Shown here piece by piece: positions 26,447 through 38,260 of a DNA stretch of 64,000 nucleotides. The stretch is from Lutraria lutraria. Taxonomy: Eukaryota; Mollusca; Bivalvia; Venerida; Mactridae. Made by a program: the position numbers and the translations under genes. Below the pieces are notes generated by a model that saw nothing but the letters and a program-made list of their open reading frames with translations, was not told the DNA's origin and did no database searches. Each line of letters starts with the position of its first letter. The stretch's first letter is position 1. The stretch lies in contig OZ026838.1 in assembly GCA_964023205.1 (NCBI GenBank), positions 28,671,843 to 28,735,842 on the forward strand. The letters run 5' to 3'.

Positions 26447-26865
26447 GTAAGTTATCTCTGCTAATTTGTACCACAGAATACACTGCAGCAAGTTATCTCT
26501 GCTAATTTGTACTACAGAATACACTGCGGCAAGTTATCTCTGCTAACTTATACTACAGAATACACTACGGCAAGTTATCTCTGCTAACTTGTACTACAGA
26601 ATACAATACGGCAAGTTATCTCTGCTAACTTGTACTACAGAATACACTGCGGCAAGTTATCTCTGCTAACTTGTACTACAGAATACACTACGGCGAGTTA
26701 TCTCTGCTAACTTGTACTACAGAATACACTACGGCAAGTTATCTCTGCTAACTTGTACTACAGAATACACAGTTGTATGTTATCTCAGCAAACTTGGACT
26801 ACAGAATACACAGTTGGTAATTATCTCAGCAAACTTGGACTAAATAATACACTGTTGCAAGTTAG
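26447..26865. repeat. 41-bp minisatellite (about 10 units)
   Basis: Units aagttatctctgctaacttg plus tactacagaatacactacggc repeat head to tail. The first units start at 26449 and 26490. The last two or three units are diverged (atctcagcaaacttgga). Confidence 0.95.
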
Positions 26866-26879
26866 TTTTGTAAACTAAT

Positions 26880-29800
26880 TAATATATATAAAAAAACGTT
26901 TTGACTATATAGCGTATTTTCTTACACACCCTGTGCCGTCAACCGTACCAAAACACTCTGACTATGGAAGTGTGACTAACTCTTAATTGACTGGTCAACA
27001 GTTAAGCATAGATCTATATGTACAATCAACTACACGACGCAATTCGTCAGAAGAACCATTGATGCATATTTACAGTTCGGTAACATCGGTTTGGCATACA
27101 CCGTCTGTGTTCTATAGATAATCTCTCATTTTCGGCATACAATCCACAGGGAGTAGTTTATTGTCAGACATGGAATGGCTAGCAGCTATTGAAAACACAC
27201 GTATGTAATACAGCTAATGAGACGTGTGTGTCCCACTGGAGATACAACTGTACTTTCGGTACATGGTCCTGCCAAGACCGTGTTGTGTCAATCGTTGTGA
27301 ACTAAAACACAACCCTTTTCATAGAACATACATTAAGAGCCATGTATCGAAGTATTGTACATCGGCTCATGAGCTTTGTGCAGAACATTCCAGTTTTTGC
27401 TTTTTTTGTAACTGTAACTAAAGATTTCACATCATACTGATTAAATTTCCGCAAGCTATTACATTCATAACTAGTTCGGTAAAGCTTTCCTGTCAGTAAA
27501 AAATAAATATGTTTCCCCCTACCTCCCTAGTTTCCACGAACATCCACTCCGAACATAAGGAAGGTGAGCAAAATCTCCTTTTTAAAATTATGTTGATTTA
27601 GTTTAGAGGTATAGTTCATGAATATAAACATGAAAATATCGGAAAGAAAAAAAACTTGCACTCACTGAAAAAGTCTAGGGTTGGCAGAAAAACAGGGAGA
27701 GTCGGATTGACAGTTGGATTGACCGAAACCAAAAATATGGTCCAACAGAATTTGTGTATTGTGTAACAAGCATCTATGTAACCATTGTATATAGTTTAAT
27801 GTGTTTAACCTGCAGAACTTGTCATGTGCATATTTAATGAAAATTTAAGAAAGTGGACTTTTACGGTCAGTCATTTGAAAACAATGTGACCAGTAACACA
27901 GCATAGCAACTTAGTGTCCCACTTTCTTATCCAATCAGTGTCAAGGATTGTTCAAATGTTTGACTTTTTTTGTTTTATCAGAATATAGAACCGACGTTCT
28001 AACTTTTTAGTTTCGAAGAGCGACTTAGTACACATTGCGCATGCGGAGCACTAAGACAGAATACTTTGGTGTTCTTCGTAACAAGTAAGTTATAGCTGTT
28101 ACCGCTCCTTTTATCTATCTTATTTACAAATAACATTCAAATATGCATTCTAACCTACACTTGTATACTTATATTCAGAATACTGTGCAACCTTGAATGT
28201 TCGTCCATCAAGTATATCATTCGGAACAGAAATTCAAAAAGTAGTCAATTATACAAGCGATTTTGGAAATTGAACGATAGTATGCAAATGTGTTACCTGT
28301 TCCCATTCCATATTGAAGTGCAAGTCGTATGTTAGTTCAGTTTCCATGAGTACTTTCAGTACTTTGATTATATGCTAGAGCCCCATTAAATAATGATGTT
28401 CAACTTTATTTCGGGACTATTTTTTTCAAATAATGTTTATACCGATATTGTCTTGACAGAAGCGAGTAATTTTCGACAACCCCACAATTAATTATACTTT
28501 TAACTGGTGAACTTAATTTAGTCTTTAACTGTAAAATTTGTAAATACTACAGCTTTATTCATTACATTCACGCCGTTTGTGTTGAAGAATACGTTTCATG
28601 TAGAAAATTCCAATTTTATACAAAAAAGCAGCCGTGAAGCCGATTGAAAATCAATGATGCTGTCTAGCGGAGTTAAGAAATACTGTATTAATGACTTATT
28701 TATATATGGCTGAGCCAATCTAAAGCAAAATATTACTTCATGGAGCTATTGACGGTGTTATTAATAATAAAGTATTAATTCATCATCTCCTAACATGGTG
28801 AAAATTAATCTGTATTAAACGCGCCTTAGACATGAAACTACATGTAGGGCATCGTCATGACAACCAAAGCGGTAAGGAAATTGGTTAGCGGTGAACAAAC
28901 TATTTAGTTTCGGAAAGCTGCTATTAACTAGGATGCCCTAATTTCAAGAAAAGGGGCTGACTAAAGAATGTGCTATTTTTCCTTATGTATTTTTTGAACA
29001 ACCTGACAAAAGTTTGTTTGTAGTGAGTGTTCCAATGTAATTTGCTTTAAAAGTCAATTGATGATCAGAATATAAAATTATGGCGTACGTTCACACTGAG
29101 GTTCAACATGGAGTTTTGACCAAAGATGTGTAATTATTCATAAACGAACGTAATATTAGTCACAGTAAACGTATTGGAAAGGAAATATGAACTTTCCAGA
29201 AAAAAGCAATTAAAAAGGTCAGTTTTACCTTTTATAGAAGACGTACTGGTCAATCTGTCAATTTTGTTGATTGATCAGTCCAGTGCCAGTCAGAGATTAA
29301 ATCAATGCCACTGTTTGATTAGGAAACTGACAATGTACCCTTGTGATTCATGACTGGAGAACAACAGTAGTCTGAGAAAAAAATGTAAGATTTAATGAAA
29401 TTACAACATCTACATCATAAAGATACCTATTTGTACTGAGCAGTCAAGAATAATTTGTCAGTAATAACAGCTAGTGTCTATGTGGTATGATTTACTTAGG
29501 TGATCATCCCAAACTTCAATATCAGAATAGAACACAGTGCACTAATTTGTCCAAATGTTCACATTTCAGTCATTTTCTTTCAGAAGAAACAAATTGAAAG
29601 TTCTTTCTTTTTTAACAAGACCAATTACTGCAGCTAATGAAACAGGCCGACATAAGACCCCCAGACTTATATTGTAGTGATTTACAGTGGAACAAAAGGC
29701 ACAAGGACACACAATCGGAACTCCTCAGCGTTTGTCCAAAGAAAGAGCGATTTCTCAATTACGGAAAGGTCCGAGTTGTTACGATTGAAGGACACACACG

Positions 29801-31450
29801 AGTGTGGTATACGGATGCACTTTGACCTAAATGGAAGCAGAATAATGTATCAATGTGCCAGAATGTCATTAATAAATGTTCAAACGTATACTATAAAATA
29901 TTGGTATCCTCAAGGTATTGCAAGGTTAATGATATTGCTGCAGCTTATAATCCTCGTAAGTAACTTGTAATAAGCCAATTAACATTCTGTCACTAATTGC
30001 TACATGAAGTCATAAGCATTCTTCATGTATATTTGTAACCACACAAATACATACTAGTATGCGTCCTCAAAGTATTGCCATCTCCCATATATTGTATATA
30101 ATGCTAACAAACAGATGAGTATATTTGATAGACATTTTGTTATTTAATAAACTTTAATACAAGCATGTTTTCAATATAACACATCATGTTCCAGATTTAC
30201 ATACTTGAAATATAACAGATTTGGTGTCTTTAAGTAATTCCGAGCTAACACATTTATTGCCTTTAATAAGTTGCAATAAGAATAAATCAAAATATTCATC
30301 ACATGACAAATAATAACCTAAATTTTCCCATTTGTACAAATTAAGGCACCTCTATGGTTGCAGTCTCTAACTAGAAATCAATAGCACCTCACAGCTGTGA
30401 TCTCCATACTACCCTGGACCATATTGTATGTGAAGAAGCTGTCAAGCTTGCACAGCTTACAGAAGATCAGTGCTTCTACTCAGGTGTTCGCCTGTGGCCC
30501 TCTTCCAAATGACCCCAAGTATTCAAACTACGATGAAAGACAAACAAAAAAACTAATGTTAAAATAATTTTTGAAGAAAGACGCCTGAATTTTATAGTGT
30601 ATGGTACATGAATCCTCAATTTCACTAACCAACTTCTTCAGTCAGATACATTCATTCGTTGTAAAGCCATAATTGCCATTATGAGACAAACATAACTGTA
30701 ACATTGTCCAGATGACCTTTGGAAACCAATTGCTACCACAATGTATATTATACAAAATAATTTTATAAAAGCAAGACCAACAATTTCATCACTAAAACGA
30801 CTATAATAGTATAAACTATTGGATTGAATACAATACATGTACCTACTCAATAAATATCATGATAAGGCATTATAGATCAAGGGTTCTGCCAACTCAGATG
30901 GCTTGCTTAACTTTGGCATGAAAATTATGTTACATGTTGGCTTCCATGCAAATGAAATAGCAACAGTTAAATTGTGTTTGATGATGTGTAATTTTTAACA
31001 AAATTTCAATGCATGTGGGCGTACCTCATACTCCCGAGTTAAAAATCAATATAGACCATTTTCTCTGCACTTTTAGCATCAACAACTTGTCTAGTAATAT
31101 CATGAGGTGAGAATCAAATGACATTGGGGATTACATTATCTGTCAATTAGTCAGAGAACCATGCATCTTGTCAGGCTTCTTGACCTTTGACCTCTAGATT
31201 TTGAGTGTTGTATTCTTCTGACAGACCCTCATGTGAGTGATTTCTTCAGATTATTTACTGATGGTCAATGCATTGTTGTAACAAAATATATAACAATCAG
31301 CATATTTCAACAAATTTAATTATTTTTTACATTAGCACAAATTGTATGAGTATAATCGAACAGACTTACATCAACCACAATGCAAAATTAATACAACATA
31401 AAACCAATCAATGTAATGAATTTCCAGTAAAATATCACCTGGAGTGATTT
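26880..31450. other. Non-coding DNA downstream of DNAJC9
   Basis: No gene recognised. Two overlapping plus frames at 29637-29970 (62 and 97 codons) have no recognisable domain. One SINE B copy lies at 30345-30530. Confidence 0.4.
30345..30530 (+). mobile_element. tRNA-derived SINE family B, copy 2
   Basis: A degenerate head (ggcacctctatggttgcagt) followed by the family body: aatcaatagcacctcaca, ctggaccatattgtatgtga, agaagctgtc, cagtgcttctactcaggtg. It lies downstream of DNAJC9. Confidence 0.5.
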
Positions 31451-31793
31451 CACTTTTATTGCAAAAAGTCCAATAAAGCAGTCATCAACACGTAAAGTCC
31501 TGGTTTTATTTTTAAAACGTACCAGACAGACCTTTATACTGTTTTTACACAAGTTATGATAAGTACATAAAGTTCATCACCATGTGCCTTAAATCTAACT
31601 GTTTTCACAGAGTAGCACTATGATTATATAACAATATAAAACTGTCCAACAAAGGTCTAACTACGATGGTTCACAATAGCTAACAATTGATCACTTAAAA
31701 CAACTGGAAGATATTCTACTCCTCCATCATGTCTCCACTTCCGACAAGAAAAATTATATCACATTCTGGCAATGAAGTGAGATTGCATGTCTA

Positions 31794-32018
31794 TTATTTG
31801 GCTTTCTTCCCCTTACCACCCGCCGATTTCTTGCCTTTGGTGTCCGCACTTTTACTTTTCTTAGGCTGGGCATACTTCGCTGCTAACTGATCAAAGAAAC
31901 CATCCATTTCTTGCTCTCGACTCTGTTGGCGTTTTTGTATAAGACTTTTCAATGAATCATCAGTATCAAGTCCCAATTCTTCTTTTAACTCTTCAGCTTC
32001 AGCTGCTTCTTGTGCAGC
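31794..32018 (-). CDS. DNAJC9: DNAJC9 exon 5 (terminal)
   Basis: It encodes residues 194-267. [40 protein letters not shown] and [12 protein letters not shown] match the family C-terminus, which ends in a lysine-rich tail with a stop at 31794-31796. The acceptor is TATTTCAG|GCT, phase 0. Confidence 0.95.
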   Translation of the reverse strand, partial: AAQEAAEAEELKEELGLDTDDSLKSLIQKRQQSREQEMDGFFDQLAAKYAQPKKSKSADTKGKKSAGGKGKKAK

Positions 32019-35000
32019 CTGAAATAAATTCAAAACGATAATGACTTTATCCATTGCCGTGTTGTGACTGGCTTTCAATTGGCTTTTTTTGTAAATATTT
32101 CAATTATCGCCTTAAATGCAATTTTTTTCTAATCTTTGGTATCTTGAATTTCTAAAAACTAATGATATCTTCTTAACATATTTAAACATTGATGTTAGTC
32201 ATAGACCATAGTCATTTAACCACTGCATTTAAATTGTTCTGATCCCAAGCATCTAGTAAATGTTAAAGAAACAAGAGGACCAAGTTGCCCTGGGATGCTC
32301 ACCTGAGACACAAGTCATTGCAATACCATGTATAAATTTGATTCAAATTTGTGCTGCAGTAGGTAAAAAATATTTGCAAATAGACCTCAGGGGTAGTATT
32401 TTAGCAATTTTGTTAGAGGGTCTCTATAGGTCACTATATGCAAAATACTTACCTAAGCTCTTATATCTTTTCCTATTTTTCTACGTAAAACATGTGACCC
32501 CCTGGGGTGGGGCATATTATGATATTATTTTAGCAATTTTGTTAGAGCGTTTCTAGATGGTGCTACATGCCAAATATCCAAGCTTTAGAGACAAGAAGCT
32601 TGTGTAACATTTTCCTTTTGGTTGCCATGGAAACCACAGTTGGAATGATATTTTTTTAGCAGCTTTTGTAAAGGACCACTCACACATCATTCCTGTGGAG
32701 TTTCTTCAAATTTGGCACAGTTATTTCAGAGGAGAAGTTATTTGAAGAAGTGTGGATGGACAGACAACAGACAAAAAAGCATACTTATAGTTCACTCTGT
32801 GAGCTAAAAAACAGACATCCCAAGGGAATTCAAAGATAATGTAGCACCAAAGGCCAATTTATCAGTCTGAAAATCCTGTGACCCTTCAAATTTGAATAAC
32901 GAATTTCCCACTATTAACAAGAAGCAGCATTCAATAAATGCATATATCCGCCATTACCCCGGTGTAAGCTTAACCTTGTACATAATGCTTTACAAAAACA
33001 ACCTATACGTCTTGTAAAACTAATCATTAAAATCCAAAGAATTTTGATGTTTTATTTCTTTTCTATAGAAATAATATTACTTTCTTTTATGTTCGAAGAT
33101 CAATAACAATTCTCATTTCTTCTTGGTTAAGAACACAAGATGCACAAAATGAGCTCTTATGTAAACACTCGCCACAGATAAAGGGTGAAAGGAGAACATA
33201 GGCAGACAGAATGCTGTTTGATAAACACAAAAAAACAAACAAGAGATTATTGAGTAGAGACAAAACCATCGATCACAATCTTTATATACAATATCAAATA
33301 AAGGGACAGAACTCTACATACATACAACAGTAGATTCAATTTTACAGGCAAAGTTGAACATTTTCCAAAATATTCAAGCAAGGGTGCTCACTAGACTTCA
33401 AAAGTTGAGGGTCAAACATGCGCCTTAGCTGCTGATAATTTGAAACAAGATTTCCTACTTACATAATAGCAAATTTGACAAACTTTGCAAAAAATACATC
33501 TTTCAAAAAAGTTTCAATAAACCATCAACATTTTACCTTTCGTTTTCTATTTTCCTTGGTCTTTTTGGATTCCTTGGTGAATTTTTTGAAAGTTGGAACT
33601 TCTTTGGACTTTATCCAATCTTTAATGATTTTGGTAAATCTTGGTTCATCATCAACAGTTGAACACATAACATTGTTTAGAATCTCTTCCATGTCACCCT
33701 TGAACTCCACATATGCAGTTTTTAAATCTTCTAATTCTTCTTTTGAACCTGTGAGATAAAAGATCTTAAAATACAAACAAAAAGGCGCCAAAATATTTCA
33801 CTGAGGAAAGTTTTAATCATATGAATGATTATACACAATATTGACAAATATCCAGTCTAGTATACTTAAAATTACACTTTACTCAGTGCAAACAATATTT
33901 ATGCCATCATTGGAACCAAAATATAGTCCCAGAATGACAGAAACAGATCCCTGTTCATGCAAGTGAATTTACAATCCCACCAACTGACAAGTAGGTCTAA
34001 AAGTGAAAGGTAAAGCATAAAGGCATGAACTGGAGATTACATAGAACAGTTACAGGTGTAACTGACATGAAGCAATTTGACTATAACAGAGGCCAATAGC
34101 AAGAAGGCTCTTTTTTCCCAATTTGGGGAAAGAAATTCCCCAAATTACAATGCTGATTCTCATATCTGTTTCTCCCATTCTGTTAATAAAACTCACATTA
34201 TTTACTGAAATGTAACAATTATATTTTACAAAAAACTTAACACTTGTTAAAAAGAGTTTTCTTAATCAAGAAGAACATATTTTAACTCGATTGTTAACTT
34301 TCTCCCATTTTGACTGAATTTTTACCAAGTTAAAATTTCCCAAAAGGAAAGTCTAAGGCCCCTTCCCAAATTCTGGGAAAACAAGAGGGCCAAAATGGCC
34401 CTACATCGCTCTCATGACAATCACTGCTCACTTATTAAACAATTGTTTTGAACCGGGTGACCTAGTTTTTGACCCCAGATGACCCATGTCGATTTTGTCG
34501 ATATTAACATTCTGACCCAGTTTTGCGAAAATTGAGCTAATAATGTGGCCCCTAGTGTGCTCATAAGGTAAAGTTTGACGACACACAGACGCCGGACGAA
34601 GACTGATCATAAAAGCTCACCCTGTCACTTTGTGACATGTGAGCTAAAAAGGCCCTGTCTCTATCAAATTTCTTGTCATTAATATCATTAAGATGAACAA
34701 TCTGACAAGGTTTGGTCAAGAACCCCGGCTGACCCATGTTCAACCTCGACCCGCATATCAATGAGGCAAACATTCTGATAAGGTTTGGGTGAAGATCCAA
34801 TCAAAACTGTGGCATCTACAGTGTTAACAAAGTTTTCCTAAGATTTGACCTAGTGACCTAGTTATTGACCCAAGATGACCCATATTTGTACTTGACTGTT
34901 ATATCATTAAAACAAACAATTTGACAAAGTTTGGTGAAGATCCTATTATAACTGTGTAATCTACAGTGTTAACATGGTTTTTCATAAGATTTGACCTAGC

Positions 35001-38000
35001 GACCTAGTTTTTGACCCCAGGTCACCCATGTTAGATCTTGTCCAAGATATTATAAAGACAAACATTCTGACAATGTTTCATGATGATTCAATCAAAACAG
35101 TGACTTCTAGAGTGTTCACAAGGTTTTTCAGCAATTTGCCGTAGTGACCTAGTTTTTAACCGGATATGACCTTTTATCAAACTTGACCTAAATATCATTG
35201 ACATTTTGACAAAGTTTCATGAAGATCCAATCAAAACAGTGATTTCTAAAGTGTTCACAAGGTTTTCCCTTGTTTGGCCCTGGTGACCTAGTTTTTTACC
35301 CTAAATGGCCCAATATCGAAATCGTCCGAGATTTTGTCGATATTAACATTCTGACCCAGTTTTGCCAAAATTGAGCTAAAAATGTGACCCCTAGTGTGCT
35401 TTGTGACATGTGAGCTAAAAAGGCCCTGTCTCTATCAAATTTAACTATATAATAATTGGTTTATAAAAAATTATTTGTATGAATCGCTGTAAATCTGAAA
35501 TAGAGAATCACTTACAAGTATGTTGATTAAAACCCAAGCATCACCTTTATAATTCTTTTCAAAATCTTTGATGTCATCTGTTGTTACTTTTCTAAACAAG
35601 AGTCGCCAGTATGCCGTCCAATCTCTGTCCTGAGGGATAGCATCATCTTCATCATCAATCTCACCTGTAAATAAATGATCAAACAGCTAACAGTAATACC
35701 CAGAGATTGTCATAATAGATCCTGTACAATCACACACACAACAAAATATAACAATACATTGATAAAATTTACACAGTTCTTTATCATAAAATATCCATCC
35801 TTTGATAATACAAATAAATGGCTGAACATAATTGGAAAACTTATCAAATTGCATAAATATCTTTGAAGATCAAATATTTTATGATTTTGTCACAAAACCA
35901 AAGATAAAGCATATTGTGTTAATCAAGATGATATAATATCAAATTATACTTAAATCATTAAGACATTATACAGTAACATTGAATTGATCCTACATACCTG
36001 TCTCATCATAAACAGCCCTTTTTTCTTTGTTTGATAGGACACAATAAACTTTTCCTAATGTTTGAAACTTTTCTGTTGCCAAGTCTTTTTCTTCTGGGGC
36101 TACTCTGTCAGGGTGAACTTTCAGAGATAATTTGTGATAACCCTTTTTAACTGAAATTGTTAACATAATATTATTATCAATTTAAAGAGTAAAAACATAA
36201 AATTAGCATTTACCAAGGACAGCCATCATCAAGTCATCAATATTAAGTAAACATGGTAGAAACAGGGTAGAGTGATTGAGGGGCGATTGGTGCTCACCTT
36301 GTGATAATTATAATCATCAAGAACAGTTATTTGCATTTTATTCCATACTTCAGACTCATTTACAATATTATAGTTTATACTCAAGCATGTATTATACGAA
36401 ATTGAGCGAACTAAAAAAGGACGTTTCATTCCTGTTGTTTTTTTCCATATATATCAGTACTGTCCAGATGGTACCCACATTTAGCTTAAAGTCCCATAAT
36501 CATATAAATTTATCGGTCATAATAGTTTCTGTTTGTTCTATAACAGAGGAATCCGATGTGTTTTCCTCCCATGCATACTTTATTGCAAGAAAAAATGTTT
36601 CTAAAACCACAGGCTACCGGTGTGTGATAACAGCAAAATAAAGTTTAAAAAAAATTTTTTTTTCACCGTATATATATTATAGAGTAAAGGTATAGAACTC
36701 CTGGGCTCAGAAATCACACCGGTCTTGTTCATCAAGGTCCTGTTGTAACAATTCTGAACCGATTCTTAAAAGCCTGGTCTTTTTCGACGCATATCCATAT
36801 ATTGCTCTGAACTGGAGCAACAAGCCCTTCAACTTACAAAAAGTATCTCTCGCCATCGATGTGACCTAAGTTTGTTTTCATTAGCTACATCTAGTAAATT
36901 TCTTTATTCCTGCGTGATTTCATACCCACTCCGGTGTAAATCGAAAGAAAAGAAAATTTATTATCACTCACCACCGACGAATCATTCAATGGATGGATAC
37001 TTTTTTTGCTGTTATAACACGCCGGTAGCCTGTGTATAAAACCACTATCGTATTTATTTCAATATCATTGTAAAAATACTATTTATAGAATAGCTGTCAA
37101 ATTATGCACACGGCATGAAGTGACATCACACGCTCTATATATTTCAAGTTTACAAAGCGAAATGAGTGTTTTTAGAAGAAAAGGGGGTTGTTTCGTCGAT
37201 AATAATTACGATTTTTTATTATCTTGGGATAATAATCAGAAATTGTTTGTTTTTTGCATATATTTTAAATAGCAAAAAGCTAATGGGACTTTAAATTATC
37301 CTTTTAAATAAATATATGAATTGTAATAATTTATAATGAAACATTTGTTGTACATAGAGACTTCATGTAATACAGTATGTGTGATGATGTGACTGATACA
37401 CAATTTCTCCTTTGATTCTAGTAGTAATTTCTACATACTTTATGTTTTCCTTCTTGCACCATGCATTTCACCAATTACTAACCCAACCTAACAATGACTG
37501 ACTCACTGAGTCTATTATCTCAAGTCTCATTTCCTGATGCTTATCATAGCTTTTTTTCTCTTAATTTCACACTCCCTAACACACCATTGCATACCTCCCA
37601 TGTCTAGTACACTCGCAACAAAAGATGGATAGTAAAATGTTGGATTCCTGTCGATATTTGCGTCAATCTGACTATATCTTGTTATATTAAACATACTATT
37701 GTGGGTATCTTTTTAACAGACTCTGTCCAATGTCAACAGTAAAGACAAAGCAGGTTTTTTTCACCTTCTGGTTCTATAACAGAGACCCATTAAAGGCCCC
37801 ATTAAAATTATGCAGTTTTCCTAAAACTCCTAACATATTACAACAGCTATTTTATTTCCCAAATCAGCAATTTTATCGATAATTCTTCCCAAAATCAAAA
37901 GGCTATGACCTCTTCCCAATGAAGAGAGACAGAGAAACCCCCTGTCCTGCGAAGAAAATTGCACAAAATTTGCTCAGAGTCAGAGACATAGTGGTCGCGA

Positions 38001-38135
38001 AATAGCATTACATTGAATAGATATACGCCATTATACATTACCTTCAGCGTCGGAAGCATTTTTCTTTAAACCTAGTACATCGTACAAGTTATCAGTATCG
38101 AAATGTTGCCTACATGATTCCAACAGACTCGACAT
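31794..38135 (-). CDS. DNAJC9: DnaJ homolog subfamily C member 9, complete gene (5 exons)
   Basis: The coding sequence is join 38135-38042, 36150-35998, 35664-35545, 33748-33537, 32018-31794 on the minus strand: 804 nt, 267 residues (human DNAJC9 is about 260). All junctions are GT-AG; the first three introns are phase 1 and the last is phase 0. An N-terminal J domain (about 15-82) holds LYDVLGL and the HPD tripeptide at residues 44-46, which stimulates Hsp70 ATPase. The DNAJC9-specific part follows: [51 protein letters not shown], and a lysine-rich tail ending [14 protein letters not shown]. Vertebrate DNAJC9 is a histone H3-H4 co-chaperone that recruits Hsp70 in the nucleus; this role is inferred by homology. 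No defects are seen. Introns 2-4 are loaded with mobile elements. Candidate poly(A) signals (minus-strand AATAAA) lie at 31455-31460 and 31505-31510. Confidence 0.96.
32270..32810 (+). mobile_element. Pearl/Helitron-like non-autonomous element, copy 1
   Basis: The 5' end acaagaggaccaagttgccc is a hairpin-type end, followed by gctcacctgag. The 3' end is ttcactctgtgagctaaaaa. A roughly 130-bp internal motif (tattttagcaattttgttag agg) is repeated. It lies in DNAJC9 intron 4. Non-coding. Confidence 0.65.
33537..33748 (-). CDS. DNAJC9: DNAJC9 exon 4
   Basis: It encodes residues 123-193, [20 protein letters not shown] to the basic KENRKRK. This matches the helical histone-binding part of the family ([20 protein letters not shown] in the human protein). 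The acceptor is CTCACAG|GT (phase 1) and the donor is CGAAAG|GTAAAA (phase 0). Confidence 0.96.
34381..35442 (+). mobile_element. Pearl/Helitron-like element with 144-bp tandem units, copy 2
   Basis: 5' end acaagagggccaaaatggcc (self-pairing ggcca/tggcc). The interior has tandem units of about 144 bp keyed by tgacctagtgacctagtttt (at about 34850, 34993, 35137, 35282). The end motif ttgtgacatgtgagctaaaa occurs twice, at 34630 and 35401, each time followed by aggccctgtctctatcaaat. In DNAJC9 intron 3. Non-coding. Confidence 0.75.
35545..35664 (-). CDS. DNAJC9: DNAJC9 exon 3
   Basis: It encodes residues 83-122: an acidic linker ([11 protein letters not shown]) followed by [20 protein letters not shown] and IKDFEKNYK, the segment diagnostic of DNAJC9. 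The acceptor is TTACAG|GT and the donor is AAAG|GTGATG. Both ends are phase 1. Confidence 0.96.
35998..36150 (-). CDS. DNAJC9: DNAJC9 exon 2
   Basis: It encodes residues 32-82 and carries the J-domain helix II/III region: [13 protein letters not shown] with the catalytic HPD loop, then [20 protein letters not shown] and DET. The acceptor is TTTCAG|TT and the donor is ACAG|GTATGT. Both ends are phase 1. Confidence 0.96.
36608..37034. mobile_element. hAT-like non-autonomous element, 427 bp
   Basis: Inverted ends CACAGGCTACCGGTGTGT and the reverse of acacgccggtagcctgtg continue inward (gataacagcaaaataaag / ctttttttgctgttataa). Flanking 8-mers are TCTAAAAC (36600-36607) and TATAAAAC (37035-37042). 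An 8-bp target duplication is the hAT signature; one base differs. It lies in DNAJC9 intron 1. No transposase. Confidence 0.75.
38042..38135 (-). CDS. DNAJC9: DNAJC9 exon 1
   Basis: It encodes residues 1-31, [20 protein letters not shown] then [11 protein letters not shown], the start of the J domain. The ATG at 38135 matches the conserved N-terminus of the family. The donor is GAAG|GTAATG (GT at 38041-38040), phase 1. Confidence 0.95.
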
Positions 38136-38260
38136 TTTATTAAATGATTTATACTTTGTTTTCGTCAGAACGCGCGGTTTTTGGTGTATGCATAATTAGT
38201 ACTTTGTCGTGAATTTTGCCCCTTGCAAATTTTGGCGGCCAGCGTACACTAAATTATGTT
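38136..38260 (-). promoter_or_regulatory. Presumed DNAJC9 promoter with E2F-like site
   Basis: The 120 bp upstream of the DNAJC9 ATG contain an unusually CpG-containing segment (cagaacgcgcgg, tggcggccagcg). TTTTGGCGG at 38230-38238 resembles an E2F half site. This would suit a histone co-chaperone with S-phase expression, but it is a single weak match. No TATA box is obvious. Confidence 0.2.

Noticed and set aside
29637..29970. Two overlapping plus frames (KKERFLNYGKVRVVTIEGHT)
   Set aside because: I briefly considered a conserved domain, but no motif holds up and the two frames compete over the same DNA.
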